From assembly GCA_946811695.1 (NCBI GenBank), contig OX328125.1, positions 52,852,490 to 52,916,489 of the forward strand: a stretch of 64,000 bases of DNA. The letters run 5' to 3'. Origin of the DNA: Gonocerus acuteangulatus. Lineage: Eukaryota; Arthropoda; Insecta; Hemiptera; Coreidae. The position numbers and the translations under genes were made by a program. Shown here piece by piece: positions 45,101 to 54,600 of the stretch (within the stretch, counting starts at the first letter, position 1; every line of letters begins with the position of its first letter). The notes below the pieces were generated by a model. The model was not told where the DNA came from, ran no database searches, and saw only the letters and a list, made by a program, of their open reading frames with translations.

Positions 45101-46964
45101 ATTTGTATTCACACTTAAATACAAAGTTATTTATAGTCACATTAACAAATAAGTGAAGTACGAATAGATTCTTATTCATATTTATAAATAAAATTATTCC
45201 AAACACTGTCGAGGAGTGATGTTTAATTGTTTTATTTACTTACTTAATGCTTCTCTTTAACCGCTACGCAAAGAGGAGATTCTGCTTAAAGAGCCTGATC
45301 CAAATGACACCATCATTAGCAAATAGTCATCATCCACTCTATTGCTGTTTAGTCAAAGGCCTCCTTCATTCAACTTTCTCATTTTTCTGGGCCTACTGCC
45401 ACCAATCAGCACCCCAGAGGAAACCCTTGTCAATCTTGTCTTCTGCCATTCTAGAACCACTTGAGCTGATATTCCTCTAATTTAATCTTTGGGGCCAACA
45501 GGCACAGGTTGGATAGGAACTTAATGTTCCTCACACAATCTCTCTTTGTCTTACCTTCAACCTTACCGAGATAGAGCATAATTATCGCTTTAAGTTGGCT
45601 GTTATGATTACTAGTAAGAGTCCAAGACTAATTTATTTTGGTAACCTCACTCATTCTTAATGGAATTCAACCCTTTATTATTTTTTGTTTGTTTATATTT
45701 TTGCTGTAACTATAAGAAACATCTAGCAGCAGGATATCTGATTATAATTATTTTAAGTACCTTTGCTAGCCCTTTTTTTACATCCATCATCTAGTAGGGA
45801 GCTTATTCAATGAGAGCCCAAAATCCATTAAAGTTCAAATGAACACTTTTGTTTTTTTACAAAATGGCAAATAGTTCTTTTATATTATAAATTTTAAATA
45901 CAACTTTTTTTTAAACAATATTATATTTATGTGAAGCTTGATGCAATTATAAATTATTGAAATATTACTTAGGAAATCTTGTACTTTCAATACCCCTAAA
46001 GGATTTTCTTGCACGGATAATTGGTTGGAGCCCCCCCCCTGCTTTATAAGGAAAATGCGCTATATACTATCATTTTATGATGAGCATTGTGACCACTTAT
46101 TTCACACTAATCACTTTTACAAGGCAGAAGATCAAAACAATTTTCATAATCATGACAAGGAAGACAACACAATCAAACAGAAAATATACATATAATAAAA
46201 CATAAAAAATCATAGATTGACATGTCTTAAATCCAACCAAAAAAATGTGTGAATTGTATTTATGCTTAAATTGAAAAGCTCAAGTAAACAATTTATTTAT
46301 TTTTTTTTACAGATCCTGTTTAAAAATTTTTTAAGGATTAACATTTGATCAAACAACATTTCTAAGAAGATACCTTTAAAACCATTTTACTAGAATTGTC
46401 TCATTCTTTGCTTTTATCAAATCAATTTTCAGAGTAGTAAAATTTGCAAGTACAGCCAGATTAACAAAATATTTCACAGATTGTAGCTAAGCATTTGCCT
46501 AACTAAATCAATCATATATCGTATCATTAATTAGTTTTTAAATAATTCAAAAAATTAGTACAATCTTGTCCTGTCACTAAAACTAATTTAATTTTTCTAC
46601 TTTAATTCTTATTCAAATAAATCAGTCTACTTGAGTTCTCAAGATAAAAGTTTCATGTCTTAACGCAGTAATAAAACGCCATTTAATTTTAAAATATGAA
46701 AGATAAACATTCATCCTACTTGGCTGATTTAATGGTATCATCTCCCCAAACACCTGTTTTGCTCACTCGAGGAGGGGCAGAAGGTTCACCAAATAAACTC
46801 TAAAAAGATATCAAAATTAATTAAATAAATCGTACAAACTTACATTTCTAAGTGTTTAATTAATTTGAATTTGGGCCTGTGAATATTGGTAACAACTAAA
46901 CAAGCAACTAGGGAAGCTTGATCAATACCTTCTGTTCGGGTGAGAATTGAAGATCATTATCCAT
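31333..46964 (-). CDS. IFT43: Intraflagellar transport protein 43 (IFT43)
   Basis: Six exons, 5' to 3': 46929-46964, 46720-46799, 42190-42236, 34719-34791, 32397-32532, 31333-31425, giving 154 codons in phase; human IFT43 is about 208, the shortening being in the N-terminal half. Diagnostic stretches are [12 protein letters not shown] (residues about 28-39), [15 protein letters not shown] (about 55-69), [15 protein letters not shown] with [13 protein letters not shown] in exon 5, and [17 protein letters not shown] at the C-terminus. In the family, IFT43 is a small subunit of the IFT-A complex that binds IFT121 and supports retrograde transport and membrane-protein entry in cilia. The introns, up to about 7.4 kb, are filled with nested transposons. 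The first exon ([12 protein letters not shown]) is assigned by frame and splice site only and is less certain. Confidence 0.92.
31426..32396. other. IFT43 intron 5
   Basis: AT-rich intron with no recognised element. A C-run lies at about 31977-31985. Confidence 0.5.
32697..33972 (+). mobile_element. Mos1-type mariner transposon
   Basis: It has 28-bp-class inverted termini, CCAGGATTGCAAGTTTAAAA on the left and CCAGGTCTGCAAGTTTAAAA (complement) on the right, flanked by the TA target duplication (32695-32696 and 33973-33974). Total length is 1276 bp against 1286 bp for Mos1. It sits inside a TTAA-flanked element; the pre-insertion site reads CTCTG-TA-GACTG. Confidence 0.93.
32869..33896 (+). 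pseudogene. Mariner (mauritiana subfamily) transposase, inactive
   Basis: The start at 32869 ([14 protein letters not shown]) matches the Mos1 start. The paired HTH region runs through [14 protein letters not shown], then the catalytic domain with [31 protein letters not shown] and [13 protein letters not shown], ending GQYFE. Two lesions are visible: the first catalytic aspartate of the DD34D triad is Asn (codon 33334-33336, Mos1 position 156), and the frame shifts near 33511-33517. The second and third aspartates remain. Length and identity suggest a fairly recent but dead copy. It does not serve IFT43. Confidence 0.93.
34350..34670. repeat. Dispersed repeat related to 19391-19665
   Basis: It shares GCCTTGTTTCTCTG, CAGCATTCCATAGAGTAAAC and GCTATCCTGAAGCACTTTC with the copy in ERLEC1 intron 7. 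It is preceded by a G-run at 34332-34341. No coding sequence. Confidence 0.7.
36492..39180 (-). pseudogene. Jockey ORF2: AP endonuclease and reverse transcriptase, frameshifted
   Basis: It starts [19 protein letters not shown] at 39180. The endonuclease shows [17 protein letters not shown] and SDHSAILL, but its frame breaks near 39000. A second shift near 38160 leads into the RT, whose frame then stays open to the stop at 36492. RT motifs are [51 protein letters not shown] and TYADDTAIL (active-site YADD intact). No RNase H domain follows, in keeping with Jockey rather than I or R1 types. Confidence 0.9.
39164..40516 (-). pseudogene. Jockey ORF1 gag-like protein with CCHC zinc knuckles, frameshifted
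   Basis: It starts [15 protein letters not shown] at 40516. After a frameshift near 40080 it continues [20 protein letters not shown], then zinc-knuckle motifs [27 protein letters not shown] and [15 protein letters not shown] (about 39800-39650). A second shift near 39470 leads into a proline-rich tail ending at 39164. In the family, ORF1 binds the element's RNA. It overlaps the ORF2 start (39180) by a few bases, as is usual for Jockey. Confidence 0.88.
40560..40735 (-). mobile_element. tRNA-like (SINE-like) segment in the 5' region of the Jockey element
   Basis: The minus strand carries CCTTGGCTCATTGGCAGCAT (A-box-like) and CCTGGGTTCGCAACTC (B-box-like) at normal tRNA spacing, with a poly-A/T tract on its 3' side just before the ORF1 start. 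It may be a SINE inserted in, or co-opted as, the LINE 5' region. No clear target duplication was found. Confidence 0.45.
42075..42130. repeat. (AT)n microsatellite, 28 repeats
   Basis: Uninterrupted AT dinucleotides in IFT43 intron 3, followed by GTAT-type repeats to 42153. It lies just before exon 3. Confidence 0.9.
42470..42890 (+). repeat. Degenerate minisatellite of AGAGCCACTAT units
   Basis: The phrase AGAGCCACTAT, followed by ACTGGCTTGGAGCAC, recurs about nine times with spacing of roughly 45-65 bp. The open frames over it (up to 185 codons at 42391-42948) are repeat translations with no domain. It lies in IFT43 intron 2. Confidence 0.75.
43084..43840. mobile_element. Foldback MITE, long form, TIR GGnCTCAGTGCCAAAGGTGA
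   Basis: Inverted ends (ATGGACTCAGTGCCAAAGG on the left, CCTTTGGCACTGAGCCCTT on the right) match those of the short element at 60870-61104. It is flanked by CAATTG (43078-43083) and CAATTA (43841-43846), a probable 6-bp duplication with one change. The interior has no recognised gene. It lies in IFT43 intron 2. Confidence 0.7.
44364..44655. mobile_element. Element with inverted ends TGCGAAGGTAGAATTTA, retroelement-like interior
   Basis: Left arm TGCGAAGGTAGAATTTA (44367) and right arm complement (44638-44655) are nearly identical over about 17 bp, with a looser match beyond. On the minus strand the interior carries GCAGAAACGTCGGCAAACAA, a phrase I associate with 3' regions of invertebrate retroelements. 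The class is not settled. Confidence 0.45.
44656..46719. other. Remainder of IFT43 intron 2
   Basis: It includes an (AT)n tract at about 44742-44764 and AT-rich DNA. A more GC-rich patch at 45250-45640 may be decayed transposon sequence, but I could not recognise a protein on either strand. Confidence 0.4.
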
Positions 46965-47771
46965 CACAAATTAGGCGAGTGCATGCATACACACTTTATC
47001 ACATCAGCCAGATCTGAGCTTTTTATGTTCTATATGTTTTGTTGCTAAGAACAGGATGGGGGAGGTTTCAATAGTTGGGACTCTCAGATCAGGTTATAAA
47101 CTGTTATAATGGTGCTAACTGCAATTATTATTGCCATACTATTTCAAAAGTGGTTCTTACCATAATTATATCTTTTAGAAAGCCAGATAATATATAAATC
47201 ATCATTTGATATGATAATGCAGGGGATTATAAAGAAATAATTCAATGAAGGAACAGAAGATAATGGATCCCAGCTTTATATCACTTGATATACCAGTTAC
47301 AAATTGACATGTTCTAGGGGACAACTGATAATATAACTATTCATGTAAAGTAAAATATGAATGAACTATTCAGAAAAAAATTCTTAATATCACAGAAGTG
47401 ATGTGGTAGGGGATATGGTTTTTAAAATAAAATTCACGGAAGTTTATGATAAATCAGTAAACATGAAGGTCCATATTAAGAAAATCGATTGTCATGTATT
47501 TAAATTAACCAACAAATTTGTCTTCCTTTTTATAAAAAAATATTCTAATTAATAAACTCATGAATAACATATCAACATGTTTGTTGCTGATTAGTAAATA
47601 AATGCGCATATAACAATTTTTCTAGAAGTCATCTTTCTTTATGACAAGTTCCCAGGGCCTAAATTACCTATGGTGGCTGTAATTGTAGGCAGAACAACAA
47701 ATACACTCCAATACAAACAAAAGATTTAATAATATAACTAAATGTACAATTTATTTCTAAAATACATTAAA
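46965..47771. other. Intergenic stretch between MRPS17 3' end and IFT43 5' end
   Basis: The two genes are head-to-tail on the minus strand, about 0.8 kb apart, so this stretch should hold the IFT43 promoter. No motif could be assigned. Confidence 0.4.
47750..47755 (-). terminator. Poly(A) signal AATAAA of MRPS17
   Basis: AATAAA on the minus strand begins about 16 nt after the TAG stop, implying a very short 3' UTR. Confidence 0.65.
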
Positions 47772-48242
47772 CTAAAGAGCATAAGGTTGATCAGAACCAT
47801 CATCTTGGTATTTATAATATGTTTCTTTGTCGGAAAAGTCTCTTATTCCTTCTTGCCAGCCTCTGGGAGGGGCTTTCTCATAGTCAAATGTGCTAGGCTC
47901 TTCTCCTTGAAGTTTATTAGCATCAATAATGTCATCTCTGAATGAAGAAGTAACAACTTTTTTGCCACTAATGGGATCAGTAACATCACCAAGAGGGTAC
48001 ACAACTTCTTTCACTTTATAAGTTACAAGTCTACTCATTTTTTGGGGCAATTCTTCAATTAAAACAATATCACCTGTCTTACACACTTTCAGAGGATCAT
48101 GAGCATAAACATGTTCAAACTTCTTAAAATACATTAGTAGGTTGGTATCCAATTCCATGCGAGTGATACAAAATTTTGACGCGTTAGATTTCACAGATGG
48201 CATACACTTTCCAAGAAGTAAAGCAAGGCTCTTGCCTTTCAT
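47772..48242 (-). CDS. MRPS17: Mitochondrial small ribosomal subunit protein uS17m (MRPS17)
   Basis: A single uninterrupted 156-codon frame. It matches the uS17 OB-fold: LLLGKCMPSVKSNASKF and CITRMELDTNLLMYFKKFE, then YAHDPLKVCKTGDIVLIEE and VTYKVKEVVYPLGDVTDPIS. The AHD-x4-C-x2-GD-I-V-L core is the family signature, and the distance to the preceding Met (MKGKSLALL) suits the usual start. The family binds 12S rRNA in the mitoribosome small subunit. It has a charged C-terminal extension (PPRGWQEGIRDFSDKETYYK), which some animal orthologues also carry. A start further upstream or a 5' non-coding exon cannot be excluded. A large foldback element lies about 0.3 kb upstream. Confidence 0.95.
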   Translation of the reverse strand: MKGKSLALLLGKCMPSVKSNASKFCITRMELDTNLLMYFKKFEHVYAHDPLKVCKTGDIVLIEELPQKMSRLVTYKVKEVVYPLGDVTDPISGKKVVTSSFRDDIIDANKLQGEEPSTFDYEKAPPRGWQEGIRDFSDKETYYKYQDDGSDQPYAL

Positions 48243-48555
48243 CTTTAAACAAGTGCTAAAAGACAGCCTCAGTTTTTAAAAATGAATAGATAACGTACAC
48301 CACACAAGATAATTCTAATCAGGTTAAACAATTTTTCAAAGAGGCTGCTATGATTCCAAAGAGCTGATATTAGATCTCTCACTTCTTGTTGCATGACGTT
48401 CACTACATTATTTCTTAATCCAATATTCAATAGCACAATTGTAATGTCTATGCGTTAAATAAATAGCTACTTTGGAACAACAAACGATTTATTTCACTAT
48501 TCTTTTAAACATATTACTAAATAATAAAAAATGAATTCCGTTGCAGACAATTTGC

Positions 48556-49740
48556 GGTACTCACGTATTAGCAGGTTAAAGAGGCGGGTCTCGTTCAGAG
48601 ATCTGGATCATGGATAACGCATTTCTATTGGTCAATCACTATCAGAGATATCATCTATTGTGTTTATAGTAGCCATCTTGTTCCCTTTGTCTTTTAAACG
48701 AAATTCATTTGTGCTTAATATACCCAAGCAATTGTTGTTGTTTTTTTTTGTTACGCGATTTCAGTTTCTGTGCGAGATAGCGACATCAAAATAGCTAGGA
48801 TGAAAGCTACGGTACTTACGTATTAGCGTCAAAGCAGGTTAAATAGGCGGGTCTCGTTCAGAGATCTGGATCATGGATAACGCATTTCTATTGGTCAATC
48901 ACTACTAGAGATATCATCTATTGTGTTTATAGTAGCCATCTTGTGCCCTTTGTCTTTTTAACGCAATTCATTTGTGCTTTATTTACCCACGCAATTGTTT
49001 TGTTTTTTTTTGTGTTACGCGATTTCAGTTTCTGTGCGAGTTAGCGACATCAGAATAGCTAGGACGAAAGCTACTTTTTCGAAGCGATGCGAAATTGTTT
49101 ATCAGTCCATTGTCCAGCGAAAAAACATGCTTGATCTATATTATCAACGAGTTGGATTGACTAGAGTTTAGATATAATCTTGAGCGAGCGGAAACGCATA
49201 GCAATTATGCTATTAATATAAGTGCTACGCGTTTTCGCTAGCTAAAGGTTATATCAAAACTCTAGTTAACCTAAATCGTTGATAATCCCGTCGCCATATT
49301 GGCGAAATCTGATTTGACTCCTTGATCCAGATCTCTGACATGGTGTAGATCCAGTTCTCTCAGACCCGGCTCTTTAACCTGCTTTGACGCTAATACGTAA
49401 GTACCAAAGCTACTTTTTCGAAGCGATGCCAAATTGTTTATCAGTCCATTATCCAGCGAAAAACCATCCTTGATCTATATTATCAACGAGTTGGATTGAC
49501 TAGAGTTTAGATATAATCTTGAGCGAGCGTAGCGAGCGGAAACGCATAGCAATTATGCTATTAATATAAGTGCTACGCGTTTTCGCTAGCTAAAGATTAT
49601 ATCAAAACTCTAGTTAACCTAAATCTTTGATAATCCCGTCGCCATATTGGCGAAATCTGATTTGACTCCTTGACACGGTGTAGATCCAGTTCTCTGAGAC
49701 CCGGCTCTTTAACCTGCTTTGACGCTAATACGTAAGTACC
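48556..49740. mobile_element. Foldback element of inverted, internally repeated modules, with target duplication
   Basis: It begins GGTACTCACGTATTAGCAGG and ends with the complement of GGTACTTACGTATTAGCGTC. The motif recurs internally at about 48813 (direct) and 49385 (inverted), so two left-type and two right-type modules of about 250-350 bp face each other. Flanks share CAATTTGC (48548-48555 and 49741-49748), extendable to CAATTTGCGG. An 8-10 bp duplication would suit hAT or Mutator-like elements. It lies between divergent MRPS17 and SGPP. Confidence 0.75.
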
Positions 49741-50011
49741 CAATTTGCGGTAAAACTGAAGGAGAGCGTCCTCAGCTACGATTTTCTTCAAAGTTTGCAC
49801 TATAACGTATTTTGATGCAAATATAACGTTAAAATTTAATTAAAGAGTGATAAACCCCGAATCGGTTTACATTGGATTAAATACGTACGAAGCCATCTCT
49901 AGGTTTTTTTCAGATTTTTTTTTCTTGTCTTTGAATTTTTAGGCTAAGTTTAGCCTGATGTTTTCTTTAGGCTTCGTTCATATTAGAAGCATATTTGAGA
50001 GATTTATAGCA

Positions 50012-50651
50012 CTAGCCTGCAAGGGCGATAGCGATAAAAAAGAAACAAATGTAATGAAAACAATGAAACCTACTTGTATGGACGAAAACGGGCTTAACAT
50101 ACAGCACCTCTTGGCCTCCCTCCATCTCCTTACTCCTAGCTCGAGACTCCAGAACCACCTTACACTTCTCCAAAGCTTTGTTCAAAGTCAAGTCCCGGTC
50201 TTGGAGCAAGGTCTCTCTCAGTTCTTTATCACTCAATCCTGCCACCGACCTAGCCAGTATCATCTCTTCAAACAACCCACCATACTCACACGAGTTTGCG
50301 GCCAATCTCAGGCGGGTCAAATAATCCCCAATTGTTTCAGACTCCTCCTGAACACATACAAAGAACTTATAACGGCCATAAATCAGATTCTTTTGAGGCA
50401 AAAAATACTCATCTAAGCCTTTGATAGCATCAGCTACCTTCTCATACTTCACAGGAAAACTATTCAAAATTCTAATGCCTTGTACCCCCCAGTAAATGCT
50501 TAAAAATATCCAATTGCCTTTTCTCACTATAGATCTCAACTGCTCCAATAGCATCCGAATATGTTAAAAATCTTTCTTTAAAAGACACCCACTCACCCGC
50601 TGGGTTCTCAAGACAGACAAGGGATAGTGGTACAGGGATCAAAGACTCCAT
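50012..50651 (-). pseudogene. LTR retrotransposon (gypsy-type) gag fragment
   Basis: It starts MESLIPVPLSLVCLENPAGE at 50651, with WVSFKERFLTYSDAIG. A frameshift occurs near 50490 by a C-run, then FPVKYEKVADAIKGLDEYF, ERYKF-like YGRYKFFVCVQEESETIGDY, LAANSCEYG and DRDLTLNKALEKCKVV follow. This pattern is typical of Ty3/gypsy gag. No protease, RT or integrase follows, so the copy is truncated after gag. Confidence 0.82.
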
Positions 50652-50693
50652 TCTTGATATCTTCCACTGGTTCTTAAAACTTCGACTGCGCCA

Positions 50694-50826
50694 TGTAATA
50701 TAAGTTAAAATAAGGTAACTTTCAACACTGACATTTATTAACTGATCATCACATATGATGTAACCTAGACCTATAGAGCACATGATATAATATAACCAAG
50801 AGGTAGAAATACAAATACACAACAGT
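50694..50826 (-). repeat. Partial 5' LTR next to the gag fragment
   Basis: Immediately 5' of gag the minus strand reads TTATATTACA then TGGCGCAGTCGAAG. The latter looks like a primer-binding site directly after an LTR ending in CA. An AATAAA lies within the LTR (about 50735). The left LTR boundary is not defined and no second LTR was found. Confidence 0.55.
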
Positions 50827-51129
50827 GTCCTTATAAATATAAATCATCTTCTGTCCAATTGCACTCATTTTTTTTTACCTCTAGATCATAACAAAAATTC
50901 AAGTTGGCTGTTATTAGCAAGCTGGGCTCATTATTATTATATTAATTATTACCGAACTCAAGCGTTCATTGAGCGCTTTTAGAAATTTTAAATTTCCTAT
51001 AAAAAAACAATTTCTAATCTTGGCCATTTCTTCGGGGCAATAGCCAATAAGCCGTGTAAACATTTATAAAATTGTATTTATGATTATTATTTAAATTTTA
51101 ACACCCTCTTATAAATAACGCAATTTTAG

Positions 51130-51270
51130 ATGGATTTTTTTGAGGTTACTACCATTTTCAAAAACCGTACGGCCGATGCCTCTTCTCTTTTCATCACCCC
51201 TGGTGGATATCGAATTCCGACCTGAAGCATGGAGTGCACATGTCATAGCCACACGGTCACCGTCCCTCCC
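51130..51270 (-). mobile_element. tRNA-derived SINE, family 2
   Basis: The minus strand carries GGTGACCGTGTGGCTATGAC (A-box region) and GGTCGGAATTCGATATCC (B-box region), then GAGGCATCGGCC and GGTAGTAACCTC. The order of the body words matches the copy at 30225-30415. Boundaries are approximate. Confidence 0.6.
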
Positions 51271-51620
51271 ATATTTAAATACAATTAAAAATATTTTTAA
51301 AAAATCGTGAAGTTGACCAAATTCTGAGAATCTCCCTTTTTCCTGTCAGAATTTGTTTTTTCACTCTTCTGGTTAAATTCCAATCAGATGATTTAAATAT
51401 GATCTCGTTGTAAAATAACGTTTTGTGACCTCTTTGGAATTTGAAAATGAACCTTATCTACATTTTTGAAGTATTACAAAAAATGTTAATTAAATAAAGG
51501 ATATTTTGAGCTGCAATGTACGAAAACATGGATGGTTCTTGACGAAGTTTTCAATAATTATTGAATCTGTATTATCTAGACCAAAAATTAGTTTTATTAT
51601 TGTTATCGAGCACTTATAAA

Positions 51621-54600
51621 ATGTGGAAATTTATTGAACAATTGAAGGATCCACATTTAGTTCTATGCGTTCAGAAAGCATTTGGGATATCTCCTTTGGA
51701 TAACAAAAAGAATGATTACTCAGGTAATACAAATAATCATTTGATGAAAGGAAAGCCAAATAAAATTTCCAGAGAGGACATAGATAATGGAAAAACACAT
51801 TCTGATGAAAAAGAAATAGACTATTCCTCAGATTCTGATTGCAAGAAGAAAAACTTTGCTATAAATAATTGGATATGGTATTACATATTTGTGATTGGCA
51901 CAGAGTTAGGCGACGAAATTTTCTATGCCACATTTATTCCATTTTGGTTTTGGAATATTGATGGGGCTGTTGGTAGGCGCATAGTGATGGTGTGGACTAT
52001 TGTAATGTCTATAGGTAATTTTTGAGACCATAATATTTATTTCAATTATATATATACAATTGAAATATTCCTTATATTTATATTAATGTTTCATTTTCTA
52101 ATGTTTTTTACAAAAATTTACTATTTTGAGATATGAATCATAATTGCATGGTTTTTACTTAAGCCCATGACGCATCCACATTTTTGGGGGGGAACATAAA
52201 GCAAATTTATTACTGAAATAATAAAAAATATGTATTTGAACTAGGGAGTGATTTGCATTTTTTTTAAATTTTACTGGTAGAATATTCCAAAAATATTTTT
52301 TAAAATTCTGAGCTTTCTAGTTACAAGTGCTAGCCAAGAGTTTTGAACTGGATAGCGAGAGCTGAGAACACACCCAACCTAACAAAAGTGGAATTCGAAC
52401 CCTCATCTGCGTTAGAGTCCGTCATGCTAGCCAGCTTAGGCCTCCTTGGAGGGCATTAGGACATCCTTTAAGGCATTATTGTTATCCTATTTCTAACCTA
52501 ATATATTTTCCTAAAAGTTTTTTTGAATATTCCTAGGTCAAGGTATGAAAGATATTATCTGCTGGCCGAGGCCTTCAAGCCCACCTGTCTTTCGACTTCA
52601 ACAAAAGTGGGCCTTGGAGTATGGTATGCCATCAACTCATGCTATGGTCGGTGTGTCAATTCCTTTTTCTGTACTTCTGTACACCATGCAACGATATGAG
52701 GTATATCCTTTAAGAGTTTGTGTACTTGTAAGCGGCTACAATATTCTCTCACCACACTCTATTCAAGTTCTTACTTGATCCCTATTCACATAAATTTTTT
52801 ATCAAATTGCGTTCAGTTGAACATTAACTATTACTTAATTCCCTTAGTAATTAATTCTTTCATTTTCTTAAGAAGTGAGAGTTTATATTCGTCTCTTTTA
52901 AATACAATATTTTTGTAATCACTTTTTTCTGTTTTAAATTAACTTTAATATTCTAGTATCCAGTTCTTATTGGACTTGGTATTGCTTTATTATGGTGCAC
53001 TGTAATATCAGTCAGCAGATTATACCTTGGAATGCATACAGTCTTGGTAAGTTTAATTAGGAAAGATTTTTACTTAAAACTATTATATTCTTCTTGTTTT
53101 ATTGATTTTAATTTTGTTTCAATAGTTATTTGAGTTTTATTATAAATAATACTCTTGTACTAATTGTGCTGGATAGTGCTATCTAAGGGTGGGTTTACAC
53201 TTGCTAGTTATTGCAGGAAATTTATATCAGACAGAAATTGCGTAAACTATGAGCAATTTATGTCTGAGATATATATTTCTATCACGAACTATAAGTGTCG
53301 ACACTTCTATACCACCAGGTGTATAGAACTGTCCTATACATATCCATGACATAAATGTCTAGCTATTTCTGTCAGTATGTAAACCTTCAAGAGAATATCT
53401 ATCCGACACCTGACATATATTTCCTGCGAGAAGTGTCAGATGTAAACGCACCCTAAGATTAGATTTGGGAAAATTTGCAGTTCAGAATGGTTGTTTTATT
53501 TATATACAGGGTGTCCCGCATTGAGATGTCATAACTCTAAGGGTTTATTCTACACCTGACTTGTAGTTCAGGGACGCAGAAATGAGCATTCTATCTGAAA
53601 ATGTATTACAACTACTGGTTTTTTAGAAGAAAACCGGAGACAGCGTAATGAGGTCCCAAACCAAATACGAAGGGTATAGGACAAGGCCCGGAGTAGTGGG
53701 GGTAGAAAGAAAGGCAAGCTATCTGCTGACGCATATGCCACGACGCTGGTCCCCCAGAACACATCTCTCGAATGCATATGCCACAACGCTGGGCCCAAAC
53801 GTGTTAAGAAAATATTGAATAATTTAATAAAACACTAATATCAAACATCTTCATCTATACAAATTTTAATATAACTCTTAATTTACATGGTAATATTTCA
53901 ACATCGGGCGTTTCTTATTGGAAATTTAATGTAGATTCCAAAAATGTGGTCATTATTTACGGTACATTGATTATAAATCCAGAAAACACAGTTTTTATTT
54001 TACAAAACCAGTAGTTTTTAAAATACACAAAAGTTTGAGTAGCTCAGCTACATTTTCAGATAGAACGCTCATTTTTGCGTCACTAAACTACAAATGAGGT
54101 GCAGAATAAACCCCTAAAGTTATTATGCGGGACACCCTGTATAATAATTCAGCGAGAATAATTGAGAACTATCATAAAAAATATTTCATAATATTTTGTG
54201 TCAAGAAATTTTAATAATTTGATGGAGGATAAATACAGAGAACAGCTGTAGGATTATACAGAATGTATTAGGTCTATATGGTGCTAATAAGTCTAGATGT
54301 CCAGACACCCAAGGAGAAAACAACATCTAGACATCCTGTGATGAAGCTGCAGTGGGCGAGTTTGTTCTTCATAGGCACTGCTTTACAATATACTTAGAAT
54401 TTAATTGATCCTAGAACGATTCCGTATAATTCTTATGATTCCGGAAACCTTCAGGCTGCTCCTACCTTCAGGAATGAAGACGAGTGAAGCATTCACCCCT
54501 GAGTGCACTTGATTTTTCTCATGAGTTTCTTTTTGGTGCACAAAAAAATCTCTTAGCCGATTCTCATCTATTTTTTATGAAAAATGTCATCCTACAAGTC

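Noticed and set aside
53568..53798. Minus-strand 76-codon frame as a gene
   Set aside because: It lies within a TA-flanked non-autonomous transposon in an SGPP intron and has no recognisable domain.
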